The position numbers and the translations under genes were made by a program. The notes under the pieces were generated by a model that saw only the letters and a program-made list of their open reading frames with translations, searched no databases and was not told where the DNA came from. Shown one piece after another: positions 37,172-45,652 of a stretch of 64,000 bases of DNA (within the stretch, counting starts at the first letter, position 1; each line of letters begins with the position of its first letter). This stretch comes from CAINVV01 sp963663675 (lineage in GTDB: Bacteria; Bacteroidota; Bacteroidia; Bacteroidales; Prolixibacteraceae), in NCBI GenBank assembly GCA_963663675.1, contig OY760498.1:2976001-3040000 (forward strand), given 5' to 3'.

Positions 37172-37744
37172 ATGAAAAAAATATTATTGATAGATAATTA
37201 CGACTCTTTCACCTACAACCTTGTGCACCTGGTTAAATCCATCGGGTATGACGTGGATGTAAGGAGAAATGATGCCATTACAATCAGCGAAGCGGGAAGT
37301 TATGACAAAATCCTGCTGAGCCCCGGACCGGGCATACCGTCCGAAGCCGGCGTACTGATGGAGATTGTAAAACATTATGCCTCAACCAAGAGTATACTTG
37401 GCGTATGTCTCGGCCATCAGGCTATCGGGGAGGTATTTGGCGCGCAACTGATAAATCTCAGCGAGGTGCATCACGGCATAGCTTCAATGATTGAGATCAC
37501 ACAGCAAGATTCCCTGTTTAAAGGCATTGATAGTTTATTCGAGGCGGGCCGGTATCACTCCTGGGCAGTAAGTCCGGAAAATTTTCCTTCTGAACTGGAA
37601 GTTACTGCAGTTGACGCTTCCGGAGAAATTATGGCCCTGCGCCACAAAAAATATGATGTCAGGGGAGTTCAATTCCATCCTGAATCAGTACTCACCCCGG
37701 TTGGGAGGAGAATTATTCAGAACTGGCTGGGGAACGAGTTATGA
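37172..37744 (+). CDS. trpG: Anthranilate synthase component II (glutamine amidotransferase)
   Basis: A class I glutaminase of 190 residues that supplies ammonia to TrpE. The oxyanion-hole motif is LSPGPGIPSEAG, the nucleophile Cys79 is in LGVCLGHQAIGE, and the His-x-Glu pair is in VQFHPESVLTP. Paralogues serve p-aminobenzoate synthesis, and the enzyme may act in both pathways. It follows trpE by 6 bases. Its last codons GAG TTA TGA again form a unit of the GAGTTAT repeat, as in trpB. Confidence 0.95.
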   Translation: MKKILLIDNYDSFTYNLVHLVKSIGYDVDVRRNDAITISEAGSYDKILLSPGPGIPSEAGVLMEIVKHYASTKSILGVCLGHQAIGEVFGAQLINLSEVHHGIASMIEITQQDSLFKGIDSLFEAGRYHSWAVSPENFPSELEVTAVDASGEIMALRHKKYDVRGVQFHPESVLTPVGRRIIQNWLGNEL

Positions 37745-37761
37745 GTTATGAGTTATGAGTT
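37736..37761 (+). repeat. Heptamer array, unit GAGTTAT, at the trpG stop
   Basis: About 3.7 units of GAGTTAT, beginning inside the trpG C-terminal codons; the gene's stop TGA lies in the array. A 217-base AT-rich gap without a recognisable gene then leads to trpD. Confidence 0.95.
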
Positions 37762-37978
37762 GAATGGATAATTTGAATTCCAAGATTGACAAAATAAATA
37801 TAATCATCAATCAAACAGCAACATACAATTAATATGTACAATTATTAGATTGATGTGAATAAGGCCGTTCTGACATACTAATGCAATTTAACAGATTACG
37901 AAATGCCCATGAGAATATTTTCCCACCAACCGAAAATGAATATAGGGTATTCCTTGCGGTAATTAAAAATCAAATTAT

Positions 37979-38974
37979 ATGAAACAGATATTATACAGAT
38001 TGTTTGAGCACCAGTTTCTTGGACGTGATGAAGCCAGGGAGATTCTCCAGAATATGGTTTCTGGCAAGTACACCGAGGCTCAGATAGCATCCCTTATCAC
38101 GGTGTTCCTGATGAGGAGCATTTCCGTAGAGGAACTTGCCGGATTCAGGGATGCGCTTTTGGATATGAGGGTGGTAACAGATCTGAGTGAATATGATCCG
38201 ATTGACATCGTCGGAACCGGGGGGGACGGTAAAAATACCTTCAACGTATCAACAGCTGCCTGTTTCGTTGTCGCAGGGGCAGGATACAAGGTTGCGAAAC
38301 ATGGTAACTACGGGGCTACCTCAGTAAGCGGGGCATCCAATGTAATGGAATTCTACGGAGTAAAATTTACCACGGACAATAACCGCTTAAAACGTTCGAT
38401 TGGTGAATCCAACATGGCGTATTTGCATGCTCCAATTTTTAATCCGGCACTAAAAGCTGTTGCTGGTGTCAGGAAAAACCTGGGTGTGAGGAACTTCTTC
38501 AATATGCTCGGTCCGCTGGTCAACCCGGCCATGCCCAGAAACCAGTTGCTGGGAGTCTATAACCTCCCGCTGCTCAGACTTTACAGTTATTCCTTTCAGC
38601 ACAGCGGTAACAGGTTCGCTGTTGTAAACAGCCTGGATGGTTACGACGAAATATCTCTGACAGATTCATTCAAGGTTGTCACTAAACTGAATGAACATAT
38701 TTATACCCCGGAGGAGATCGGTTTCAGCAGAAACACTGAATCCGACCTTTATGGCGGAGATACCATTGAAAAAGCTGCTGCAATATTCGACCGGGTATTA
38801 ACCGGCACTGCCAGTGAAGCCCAGCTTAATTGTGTCATTGCCAATGCAGCATTTGCTATCCGCGTCCTTTGTCCTGAAAAACAGATTTCCTCCTGTATTG
38901 ATGAAGGCCGGGATTCCCTGGTAAGTGGCAAGGCATTTCAGAAATTTAAACTGTTCCTGGAATTAAATTCATAA
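37979..38974 (+). CDS. trpD: Anthranilate phosphoribosyltransferase
   Basis: Transfers phosphoribose from PRPP to anthranilate. 331 residues. Glycine-rich PRPP motif GTGGDGKNTFNVST (about 79-92), the KHGNYGATSVSGASNVME anthranilate/PRPP loop, and the C-terminal NAAFAIRVL region. It begins after a 234-base gap following trpG, the only large gap in the operon. No TAnnTTTG element is visible in that gap, so it is probably read from the upstream promoter. trpC starts 4 bases after its stop. Confidence 0.96.
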   Translation: MKQILYRLFEHQFLGRDEAREILQNMVSGKYTEAQIASLITVFLMRSISVEELAGFRDALLDMRVVTDLSEYDPIDIVGTGGDGKNTFNVSTAACFVVAGAGYKVAKHGNYGATSVSGASNVMEFYGVKFTTDNNRLKRSIGESNMAYLHAPIFNPALKAVAGVRKNLGVRNFFNMLGPLVNPAMPRNQLLGVYNLPLLRLYSYSFQHSGNRFAVVNSLDGYDEISLTDSFKVVTKLNEHIYTPEEIGFSRNTESDLYGGDTIEKAAAIFDRVLTGTASEAQLNCVIANAAFAIRVLCPEKQISSCIDEGRDSLVSGKAFQKFKLFLELNS

Positions 38975-38978
38975 AAGC

Positions 38979-39785
38979 ATGAAGGATGTTCTGCAGGAAA
39001 TAATAGCCTACAAGCGCATTGAGGTCGAAAAGCAAAAGAACCTGGTTCCTTTGAAAGTGCTCGAATTGCAACTGGCCGAAGCTGAAAAAAGGCCGGTAAA
39101 CTCTATGCGCAGTGCCCTCACCAATTCAACCAGCGGGATTATTGCTGAATTCAAACGCAAATCACCCTCCAAAGGATGGATATTTGCGGATGCTGAAGTT
39201 GAACAGGTACTTCCCGCCTATGAGAGAGGCGGCGCTTCCGCCTGCTCAGTTTTGACTGACAATCATTTTTTCGGAGGATCACTGAACGATCTCCTCAAAG
39301 CCCGTAAACTGGTTGCATTGCCCTTACTGAGGAAGGAATTTATTATTGATCCTTACCAGTTGATTGAAGCCCGCGTTGCCGGCGCTGATGCCATATTGCT
39401 TATTGCCGCCGTGTTAACTCCGCAGGAGTGTTCGAAACTGGCAAAAATGGCATCTGAACTGCATCTCGAGGTTTTGCTTGAGATTCACACCGGAATGGAA
39501 CTGGAACACCTTAATGCCGATGTTTCCATGTTGGGAATCAACAACCGGAATCTTGGTACTTTTGAAACATCTCTCGATCATTCCTACCGTCTTGCTGAAA
39601 AATTCTCACTTTTGAGAAGCAGCGCGTTGCTTGTTTCTGAAAGTGGCATATCCATGCCATCCACAGTCAGAGACCTGCGCAGGCACGGATTCAGCGGCTT
39701 TCTGATCGGGGAAACATTCATGCGGGATGGCAAGCCCGGAGAAACACTTTCTGAATTTCTTAAAGGAGTCAATAATGATCATTAA
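38979..39785 (+). CDS. trpC: Indole-3-glycerol phosphate synthase
   Basis: Closes the indole ring from carboxyphenylamino-deoxyribulose phosphate. 268 residues, a (beta/alpha)8 barrel. The catalytic lysines and glutamates are visible in IIAEFKRKSPSKGWI, LRKEFIIDPYQL, and the phosphate-binding C-terminal LVSESGISMP and GFLIGETFMR. It is a single-domain protein, not fused to TrpF. trpF begins 11 bases before its stop codon, a translational-coupling overlap. Confidence 0.96.
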   Translation: MKDVLQEIIAYKRIEVEKQKNLVPLKVLELQLAEAEKRPVNSMRSALTNSTSGIIAEFKRKSPSKGWIFADAEVEQVLPAYERGGASACSVLTDNHFFGGSLNDLLKARKLVALPLLRKEFIIDPYQLIEARVAGADAILLIAAVLTPQECSKLAKMASELHLEVLLEIHTGMELEHLNADVSMLGINNRNLGTFETSLDHSYRLAEKFSLLRSSALLVSESGISMPSTVRDLRRHGFSGFLIGETFMRDGKPGETLSEFLKGVNNDH

Positions 39786-40410
39786 AGTTTGTGGGTTACG
39801 CGAACCCGAAAATATCATGAAGGTTTCCGCTATTCAGGGAGTTGACCTGATCGGGATGATTTTTTACAATAAATCTCCCCGTTACGTGGAATTGAATGAA
39901 ACTCCTGTTGATCCGGACGATTTGAATAAGGTTGGGAAAGTGGGGGTATTTGTTAATGAACTGCCTGAAGTAATTGTTAACAAATATAAGATTTTCCGGT
40001 TTGACTACATTCAGCTACACGGCAACGAAACACCTGATTACCTGCACATTCTGAAGAATATCTTACCTTCAGAAATTAAATACATCAAAGCATTTTCAAT
40101 AGGATCAGCAAAAGATTTATCGCTTGCTTCCAGTTATGAGGGTCTTTGCAAATATTTTCTATTCGATACACCGGCCATAGGTTATGGCGGATCCGGATCA
40201 TCCTTCGACTGGGGAATACTTAACGGTTATCATGGATCAACCCCATTTTTGCTAAGTGGCGGAATCGGCCCGGAAAGCATAGAGCCCCTGCGAAACTTCA
40301 AACACCACCAATGGGCAGGTGTAGACCTGAACAGCCGGTTCGAAACCGCTCCGGCAGTGAAAAATGTAGTATTGCTCTCAGAATTCGTCCCAAAATTAAA
40401 ATCATTATAA
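39775..40410 (+). CDS. trpF: Phosphoribosylanthranilate isomerase
   Basis: Isomerises phosphoribosyl-anthranilate. 211 residues from the start at 39775 (MIIKVCGLREPENI); this start is preferred over one 48 bases upstream because the family begins KVCG and because AAAGGAG precedes it. The catalytic Cys is in KVCGLR and the Asp in LFDTPAIGYGGSG; LSGGIGPESI binds phosphate. It overlaps the trpC 3' end by 11 bases. trpA follows after 2 bases. Confidence 0.95.
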   Translation: MIIKVCGLREPENIMKVSAIQGVDLIGMIFYNKSPRYVELNETPVDPDDLNKVGKVGVFVNELPEVIVNKYKIFRFDYIQLHGNETPDYLHILKNILPSEIKYIKAFSIGSAKDLSLASSYEGLCKYFLFDTPAIGYGGSGSSFDWGILNGYHGSTPFLLSGGIGPESIEPLRNFKHHQWAGVDLNSRFETAPAVKNVVLLSEFVPKLKSL

Positions 40411-40412
40411 AA

Positions 40413-41186
40413 ATGAACCGTATTAACAGTCTCTTTGAGAAAAAAAACAAAAGGATCTTATCAATTTACTTCACAGCGGGTTATCCAAATCTTGGGGATA
40501 CGCTTTCAATCCTTGACTCACTTCAGGAGAACGGAATTGATATGGCTGAAATTGGCATTCCATTTTCTGATCCGATGGCAGACGGACCAGTCATACAACA
40601 CTCGGCAGATGTAGCCTTACGAAATGGCATGTCCTTGCGTTTACTTTTCAGTCAACTCAAAGATGTACGGAAAACCATTAGGATTCCTCTGATATTGATG
40701 GGATATCTCAACCCGATCATGCAGTATGGCTTTGACCGTTTTTGCAGGGATTGTGCCGCAACAGGTGTCGATGGTGTGATTATTCCTGATTTGCCGTTCG
40801 CAGACTACAAGGCAGATTACAAAGCAGTTGCAGACCAGTACAACCTTAAAATGATCATGCTGATAACTCCTGAAACCTCTGAATCACGAATACGCCTGAT
40901 TGACGAACATACAGATGGATTTATCTACCTGGTTTCCAGCGCCTCTACAACAGGTGCACAACAACAGTTTGATGAAAGCAAAAAAAAATATTTCAAAAGA
41001 GTGGCAGGAATGAACTTGAGCAATCCGATGCTGGTTGGCTTTGGCATCAGCAATAAATCTACCCTGGATGCAGCTTCAGAGGAAACCAACGGAGCTATTA
41101 TCGGAAGCAAATTTATTCAGCTTTTAGGTCAGAATCAAAATCCTGATGCTGCAGTTAAAGCCTTGCTGGAAGCACTGCAAAATTAA
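40413..41186 (+). CDS. trpA: Tryptophan synthase alpha chain
   Basis: Cleaves indole-glycerol phosphate and channels indole to TrpB. 257 residues from the ATG at 40413, the normal length; the upstream Met at 40311 would run through trpF. Catalytic Glu in DMAEIGIPFSDPMADGPVIQ and catalytic Asp in GVIIPDLPFADYK; phosphate-binding loops VSSASTTGAQ, VGFGISNKS and GAIIGSKFI. Last gene of the operon; no convincing terminator is visible in the 94 bases that follow. Confidence 0.96.
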   Translation: MNRINSLFEKKNKRILSIYFTAGYPNLGDTLSILDSLQENGIDMAEIGIPFSDPMADGPVIQHSADVALRNGMSLRLLFSQLKDVRKTIRIPLILMGYLNPIMQYGFDRFCRDCAATGVDGVIIPDLPFADYKADYKAVADQYNLKMIMLITPETSESRIRLIDEHTDGFIYLVSSASTTGAQQQFDESKKKYFKRVAGMNLSNPMLVGFGISNKSTLDAASEETNGAIIGSKFIQLLGQNQNPDAAVKALLEALQN

Positions 41187-41280
41187 TTTCTAAGATTTGA
41201 GGAGGAATACCCGGAAATTGTATAAAGATAAGTTCCTGTTTTATCAGAAAAATTGTTGTAAAAATCTAAACTCCCGATAA

Positions 41281-41655
41281 TCAGGCAAATTTATAGAGGA
41301 AGAGTGCCAGCAAGAGGGTAATAATCGACACTATCATGATAAAATTGCCGAATTTGCCGACATTTTCCTCGGAATCGCGTGCTATATAACCAGTTATAAC
41401 TCCGATAACCGCGACAACTATGAAAAAAGTGGATGCAATGGTATATCCGGAAAGCAAGGTTAGTGCAACAAGCCCGGGTAATCCAACCAATGATATCAAA
41501 AGCACTGTCAAACAACCTTTTGCCTGAATAAACTGAAAAAAAACCGAGAAAAATTTGATCAAAAAATAGGCAATCAGCACAACAAAGAGTACGGCAGAAA
41601 TGAGAACCCAGAGATTAGTAGGTTCAGTTTTAAATGCTGATTCCAATGTTTCCAT
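41281..41655 (-). CDS. Small membrane protein of unknown function
   Basis: 124 residues with three hydrophobic segments: about 15-40 (LWVLISAVLFVVLIAYFLIK), 50-85 and 102-121. A short charged loop RDSEENVGKFGN connects the last two. No family recognised. A TACATTTG element ends 4 bases before the ATG, so its mRNA is probably leaderless, which also supports this being a real gene. Confidence 0.65.
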   Translation of the reverse strand: METLESAFKTEPTNLWVLISAVLFVVLIAYFLIKFFSVFFQFIQAKGCLTVLLISLVGLPGLVALTLLSGYTIASTFFIVVAVIGVITGYIARDSEENVGKFGNFIMIVSIITLLLALFLYKFA

Positions 41656-41659
41656 GGCA

Positions 41660-41667
41660 CAAATGTA
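41660..41667 (-). promoter_or_regulatory. TAnnTTTG -7 element, leaderless small membrane protein
   Basis: TACATTTG on the minus strand with only 4 bases between it and the ATG. Confidence 0.55.
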
Positions 41668-41789
41668 GAAAAATGTTGATTGATATCGCCATGATACGAA
41701 ACAGGACTAAATGGTTGAAAACGGAAAGAGGTTTTGTCCCTGGGGAATAAACTTCACACTACGTTTCTTTTACCTGCCGGGCAAATATT

Positions 41790-43223
41790 TTATTCGCGTG
41801 CGATTGCTTTTATCATTCCCTGGAACATCAACAGGTGTATGGGCAGGAGACCCCACCAGTATATCCGCCCGCTCAGGCCTTTGGGCATAAATGTAGCTGT
41901 CTGTGTAACATACAGCCCGTCATCATTCATAACAATTTTTAATTCAAGCCAAGCTTCACCGGGCACTTTCATTTCGGCAAACAGAAGCAACCTTTTATTT
42001 TCTCGGTCGGCCACCAATACTCTCCAGAAATCCAGTGCATCACCGGGGTTAAGTTCGGTTGCATTGCGGCGACCACGGCGAAGTCCTACACCACCAACCA
42101 CTTTATCAATCACTCCCCTGATGTTCCAAATCCAGTCGGCAAAATACCAGCCTGTATCCCCGCCAATGGAAAAAATCCTGTTCAGCACCTTCTCGGGATC
42201 GCCTTTAACTTTCATGCTTCTGCGGTCGCGGAGTACCCCGAAATTTGGCACATCCATATATTCAAACAGCTGTACCCCTGCCGACATGGAGACAGCGTCC
42301 GTCCAGCTGGAAGCAACAGTATCCAGGTTAATGCGATCCAGGGCTCTCTTACAGGCTTCGCGGTAAGTAAGTGGAGTGATTTCCAGAATTTTCTGTAACC
42401 TGTTATCTTTGCATACCACCTCAACCTTCATGCTGTCTACAAGGTTGACAGCCAGGTAATAAGAGGTAGAGGTGACAAAATAAAGCCAGTAAGAGGACAT
42501 TCTCGGGCTAAAAAAGGGGATGACCCCAATGTATCTTTTCAATCCCCTGACTTCAGCGTACTGAAGGAGCATCTCCTTGTAAGTCAGTATCTCCGAGCCA
42601 CCAATATCAAAAATGTCATCATAGGTGACAGGATTCAGCATACACCCGGTAAGGTATTTTAATACGTCGGCAACTCCCAGTGGCTGACAGCGCGTTTTGA
42701 CCCAGGAAGGAGCGACCACAACCGGCAAAATCTCCATCAGGTCACGGATAATTTCAAAGGATGCGCTTCCACTGCCAACAATTATCCCTGCCCTAAGTAC
42801 TGTGAGAGGAATGCCTGATTCGCGAAGGATATCCTCCACATCTCTTCTTGACTGAAGATGTCTGGAAAGTTTCTTGGAATTAGAGATTCCACTCAGATAA
42901 ATGACCTGTTTGCAGTTCGTCTTGCCAATATAACTGGCAAAATTTCTGGCCGACAAAGCCTCTTCTTTCATAAATTGACCAATGGAAGAGGACATGGAGT
43001 GAACCAGGTAAAACGCAACGTCTATATCGATCGTCATGAGATGTTCAGGAATGGGCTTCAGCAAATCTATCTCATGACCAACAACACTGGCATTAAACTT
43101 TTCCGGTACAATCATTCGTCCCATGCTTCTGACGAAACAGGTGACATCATGACCATTCTCTGAAAGGTTATTGAGTAACCTTTTCCCGATATAGCCGGTA
43201 CTGCCGGTAAGTAAAACCTTCAT
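41790..43223 (-). CDS. SDR / NAD(P)H-binding protein with DUF2867 domain
   Basis: A 477-residue two-domain protein. The N-terminal extended short-chain dehydrogenase fold begins with MKVLLTGSTGYIGKRLL (NAD(P)-binding GxxGxxG) and spans about 1-310. The C-terminal DUF2867 domain (about 330-477) contains GGDTGWYFADWIWNIRG and LNPGDALDFWRVL, and ends in a hydrophobic helix. Substrate unknown; members are annotated only as oxidoreductases. An 11-base direct repeat TGACAATTCGT lies just upstream. Confidence 0.85.
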   Translation of the reverse strand: MKVLLTGSTGYIGKRLLNNLSENGHDVTCFVRSMGRMIVPEKFNASVVGHEIDLLKPIPEHLMTIDIDVAFYLVHSMSSSIGQFMKEEALSARNFASYIGKTNCKQVIYLSGISNSKKLSRHLQSRRDVEDILRESGIPLTVLRAGIIVGSGSASFEIIRDLMEILPVVVAPSWVKTRCQPLGVADVLKYLTGCMLNPVTYDDIFDIGGSEILTYKEMLLQYAEVRGLKRYIGVIPFFSPRMSSYWLYFVTSTSYYLAVNLVDSMKVEVVCKDNRLQKILEITPLTYREACKRALDRINLDTVASSWTDAVSMSAGVQLFEYMDVPNFGVLRDRRSMKVKGDPEKVLNRIFSIGGDTGWYFADWIWNIRGVIDKVVGGVGLRRGRRNATELNPGDALDFWRVLVADRENKRLLLFAEMKVPGEAWLELKIVMNDDGLYVTQTATFMPKGLSGRIYWWGLLPIHLLMFQGMIKAIARE

Positions 43224-43228
43224 GAACC

Positions 43229-43264
43229 TGACAATTCGTTACTTTCGATATTTTGACAATTCGT
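43229..43264. repeat. 11-base direct repeat TGACAATTCGT
   Basis: Exact copies at 43229-43239 and 43254-43264, 25 bases apart start to start, upstream of the SDR gene (start at 43223). Possible tandem operator, or chance. Confidence 0.4.
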
Positions 43265-43344
43265 ACCTTCCTCAAATGCAGATATTATGCTGTTAGTGTT
43301 ATCAATAATCCGAATTCAAAAGATTTAAAATTCAGAATATCAGC

Positions 43345-44844
43345 TTATTCATATAAAACTTTATGACATTCCGAGCAGAATGAAGTCTTCCAGGCGCCCC
43401 TGATCTCAACCGGGTGAACAAACTCTAAAGCCTTGTCTGTAGAACTTGATGTTACATTTCCTGTTGGGCCCTGGTTAACAATAGTATGGCAAAGATCGCA
43501 GTTCCTTGAAATAGTTTCACCATTTTCAGTTTTGTGGCGATCCGAGTGACAGCGGAAACAACCATCCGATTCAAGGTGACCGATATGATTCAGATAACGG
43601 GTTGCATCTGCCCTCATATAGGGGAAAGCGTTGATCTTGTATTCACCCTTAATAGCCTCTATGGCAGCCGCTATCCTGGCTGACTCTTTGGTATATATAT
43701 CCGGATAGTTCTCTTTATAAAATCCTGTAACTGTCTGATCAATCATCGTCATGGCTGAATCCATACTGGTATAGGAAATCTTCAGCGCTTCCATGGCAGC
43801 CTTTTTGATATATGGAATATCTTTAGGTATTTTCCCCGCAACCATGGCATTGTTGATGTAAAAAGTAGGTGAATTATAGAGGTGTGATGGCCGGTTATGG
43901 CAGTCCATACAGTCCATTGTCCTGGATGGAATAGAATCCAGAACAGCCTTGTTAACAGGATTCTCTGTGTCCATGAAGGTTTTCACCTCGCCAGTTTTCA
44001 GATTTGTCATCTTAACCCATGGGATGCTCTCCCTGTCCTCGGTTGTAGATACATATTCAATCTTGAAGTTTTTGTTGATATGCCAGTGAATACCTTCTGA
44101 CAGGCCCATTGAGCTAAATTCCGGTCCGATCTTCATCATCAGGGAATTGTTCCATTCCGTATTAGCAGAGTCAGTAAGATAGGAGCGAATGTTGACGAGT
44201 TTCCTGGAATAGAATTTTTCCGGCCAGTGGCAGCGTTCACACGTTTCGCGTGCAGGCCTCAAATTGTGCAACGGAGTTCCGATGGGACGTGAATATTTTT
44301 TGAAAGTGACAGAATATACCTGGTAAAGACCTGACATCTTTGATTTTATATACCAGTCGGCACCTTCTCCCACGTGACATTCAACACAAGCAACCCTGGC
44401 GTGAGGTGAATGTTGATAGGAAACATATTCAGGCTCCATAACCTGGTGACATAGTTTTCCACAAAATTCAACAGATTCGGTGTATTGGAATGCCTTGTAG
44501 CTGCCCATGGCAGAAATCAGCAACAGAATTACCGTAATTACTGAAATGGTAAGGAAACCAGAACGGAATTTTGGGTCATTCAAATTGAAAACAGGCCATA
44601 AACCCGGATCTTCGGGTGTCAGATCCTTTTTGCGTATCCGAAGGATAATTCCCAGCGGTATCATCAATAGGCCAATAACTAAAAATGCCGGTACTATTAT
44701 GTAGATATAAAGTCCCAGATACGTATTGCTTCTTTCTGAAAAAAGCGAAAAGAGAAACAATACAAGTATCACAAGCAAGCTGTTGGCTGCAATTACGAAC
44801 CCTGCAAGGCTCATCCAGTTGTAAAAATTCCTAGACGGTTTCAT
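43345..44844 (-). CDS. NapC/NirT-like membrane multihaem cytochrome c
   Basis: A 499-residue membrane-anchored cytochrome with seven haem-binding motifs. Three hydrophobic helices lie in the first 120 residues, then the periplasmic part. The first motif is CX3CH (FCGKLCHQVM); the others are CX2CH: CVECH, CERCH, CMDCH, CFRCH, CDLCH and CSECH. The NapC/NirT-type start, with Met three residues after the first haem His, suggests quinol oxidation and electron transfer across the membrane. The terminal acceptor is not evident from the neighbourhood. Maturation would need the CcsBA synthase at 9018-11711. Confidence 0.88.
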   Translation of the reverse strand: MKPSRNFYNWMSLAGFVIAANSLLVILVLFLFSLFSERSNTYLGLYIYIIVPAFLVIGLLMIPLGIILRIRKKDLTPEDPGLWPVFNLNDPKFRSGFLTISVITVILLLISAMGSYKAFQYTESVEFCGKLCHQVMEPEYVSYQHSPHARVACVECHVGEGADWYIKSKMSGLYQVYSVTFKKYSRPIGTPLHNLRPARETCERCHWPEKFYSRKLVNIRSYLTDSANTEWNNSLMMKIGPEFSSMGLSEGIHWHINKNFKIEYVSTTEDRESIPWVKMTNLKTGEVKTFMDTENPVNKAVLDSIPSRTMDCMDCHNRPSHLYNSPTFYINNAMVAGKIPKDIPYIKKAAMEALKISYTSMDSAMTMIDQTVTGFYKENYPDIYTKESARIAAAIEAIKGEYKINAFPYMRADATRYLNHIGHLESDGCFRCHSDRHKTENGETISRNCDLCHTIVNQGPTGNVTSSSTDKALEFVHPVEIRGAWKTSFCSECHKVLYE

Positions 44845-45244
44845 TTGTTAATGTTTTGTTTTTTAATGGTCAATTTGGAAACAGTTATCAGGGATGGCAA
44901 AGCCGGATTACCGATCACCTTGGATCACTCTGGCATACATTTACCTGATTCTAGCGCTCCAATCAGAATATTAGCTGGTCAATTCCCATAATTCAAAATA
45001 TCCCCTGAAATTTCCAATTTGTAACGGTTTTAAGAAAAACCAATTCATTGGGAAATCGTTGATTCTTATTTTGAATTTGTCCAAAATTATAGCTTTTCAT
45101 CTAAATATCTAGATGTCTGATGCTAAAAAGATTCATTCTCAATAACTGTGAATGGCAAAATCTGAAATAAAATCAAATTCTTCCGTAACAGGTTAGGGAT
45201 TGATATTTTTTTACGATTTTTGAGAAACAAAACAGGAACAGGTA
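44845..45244. other. 400-base intergenic region
   Basis: AT-rich region between the divergently transcribed multihaem cytochrome and truncated haemoglobin genes. I see no gene, strong hairpin or exact TAnnTTTG element. It should contain both promoters. No FNR-type TTGAT-N4-ATCAA palindrome was found by eye. Confidence 0.5.
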
Positions 45245-45628
45245 ATGCGGGATATAGAAACGCTGAAGGACATTCACCTGCTGGTGGATAAATTCTATGC
45301 CAAAGTCAGGGAAGACCAGGCTATTGGGATATTTTTCAACCAGAGGCTGGAAGGCCGTTGGGAGGCTCACCACAAAAAACTTTATCGCTTCTGGCATACT
45401 GTGTTGTTAAGACGGCCTGACTATTTTGGCAACCCCGTGCCCCTGCATTTTAACATGAATATAAAAAAAGAGCATTTCGACCACTGGCTGTATGTCTGGT
45501 GCGAAACAGTAGATGAACTGTACGCAGGAACAATTGCTGAGCGGGCAAAATTCAGGGGTAAAACGATGGCAAAGGCGTTTTACAGTAAGATCAGGAAGGC
45601 GGATGGAGAGACAATTGAAAGCAGGTAG
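45245..45628 (+). CDS. Group III truncated haemoglobin
   Basis: A 127-residue 2-on-2 globin. The family pattern is visible: FYAKVREDQAIGIFF at the B helix with Tyr19 (B10 position), LYRFWHTVLLRRPDY, proximal His68 in PLHFNMNIKKEHFDHWL, and WLYVW in the G helix. Group III members bind oxygen, NO or other ligands; the role is often linked to nitrosative or oxygen stress. It lies divergently from a multihaem cytochrome across a 400-base gap, and a shared redox or stress role is an inference from position. Confidence 0.88.
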   Translation: MRDIETLKDIHLLVDKFYAKVREDQAIGIFFNQRLEGRWEAHHKKLYRFWHTVLLRRPDYFGNPVPLHFNMNIKKEHFDHWLYVWCETVDELYAGTIAERAKFRGKTMAKAFYSKIRKADGETIESR

Positions 45629-45652
45629 CAGTTTCTGACAGGAATATGGCAT

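Noticed and set aside
37762..37978. Internal promoter or gene in the trpG-trpD gap
   Set aside because: No TAnnTTTG element, no reading frame with coding features and no strong hairpin were seen.
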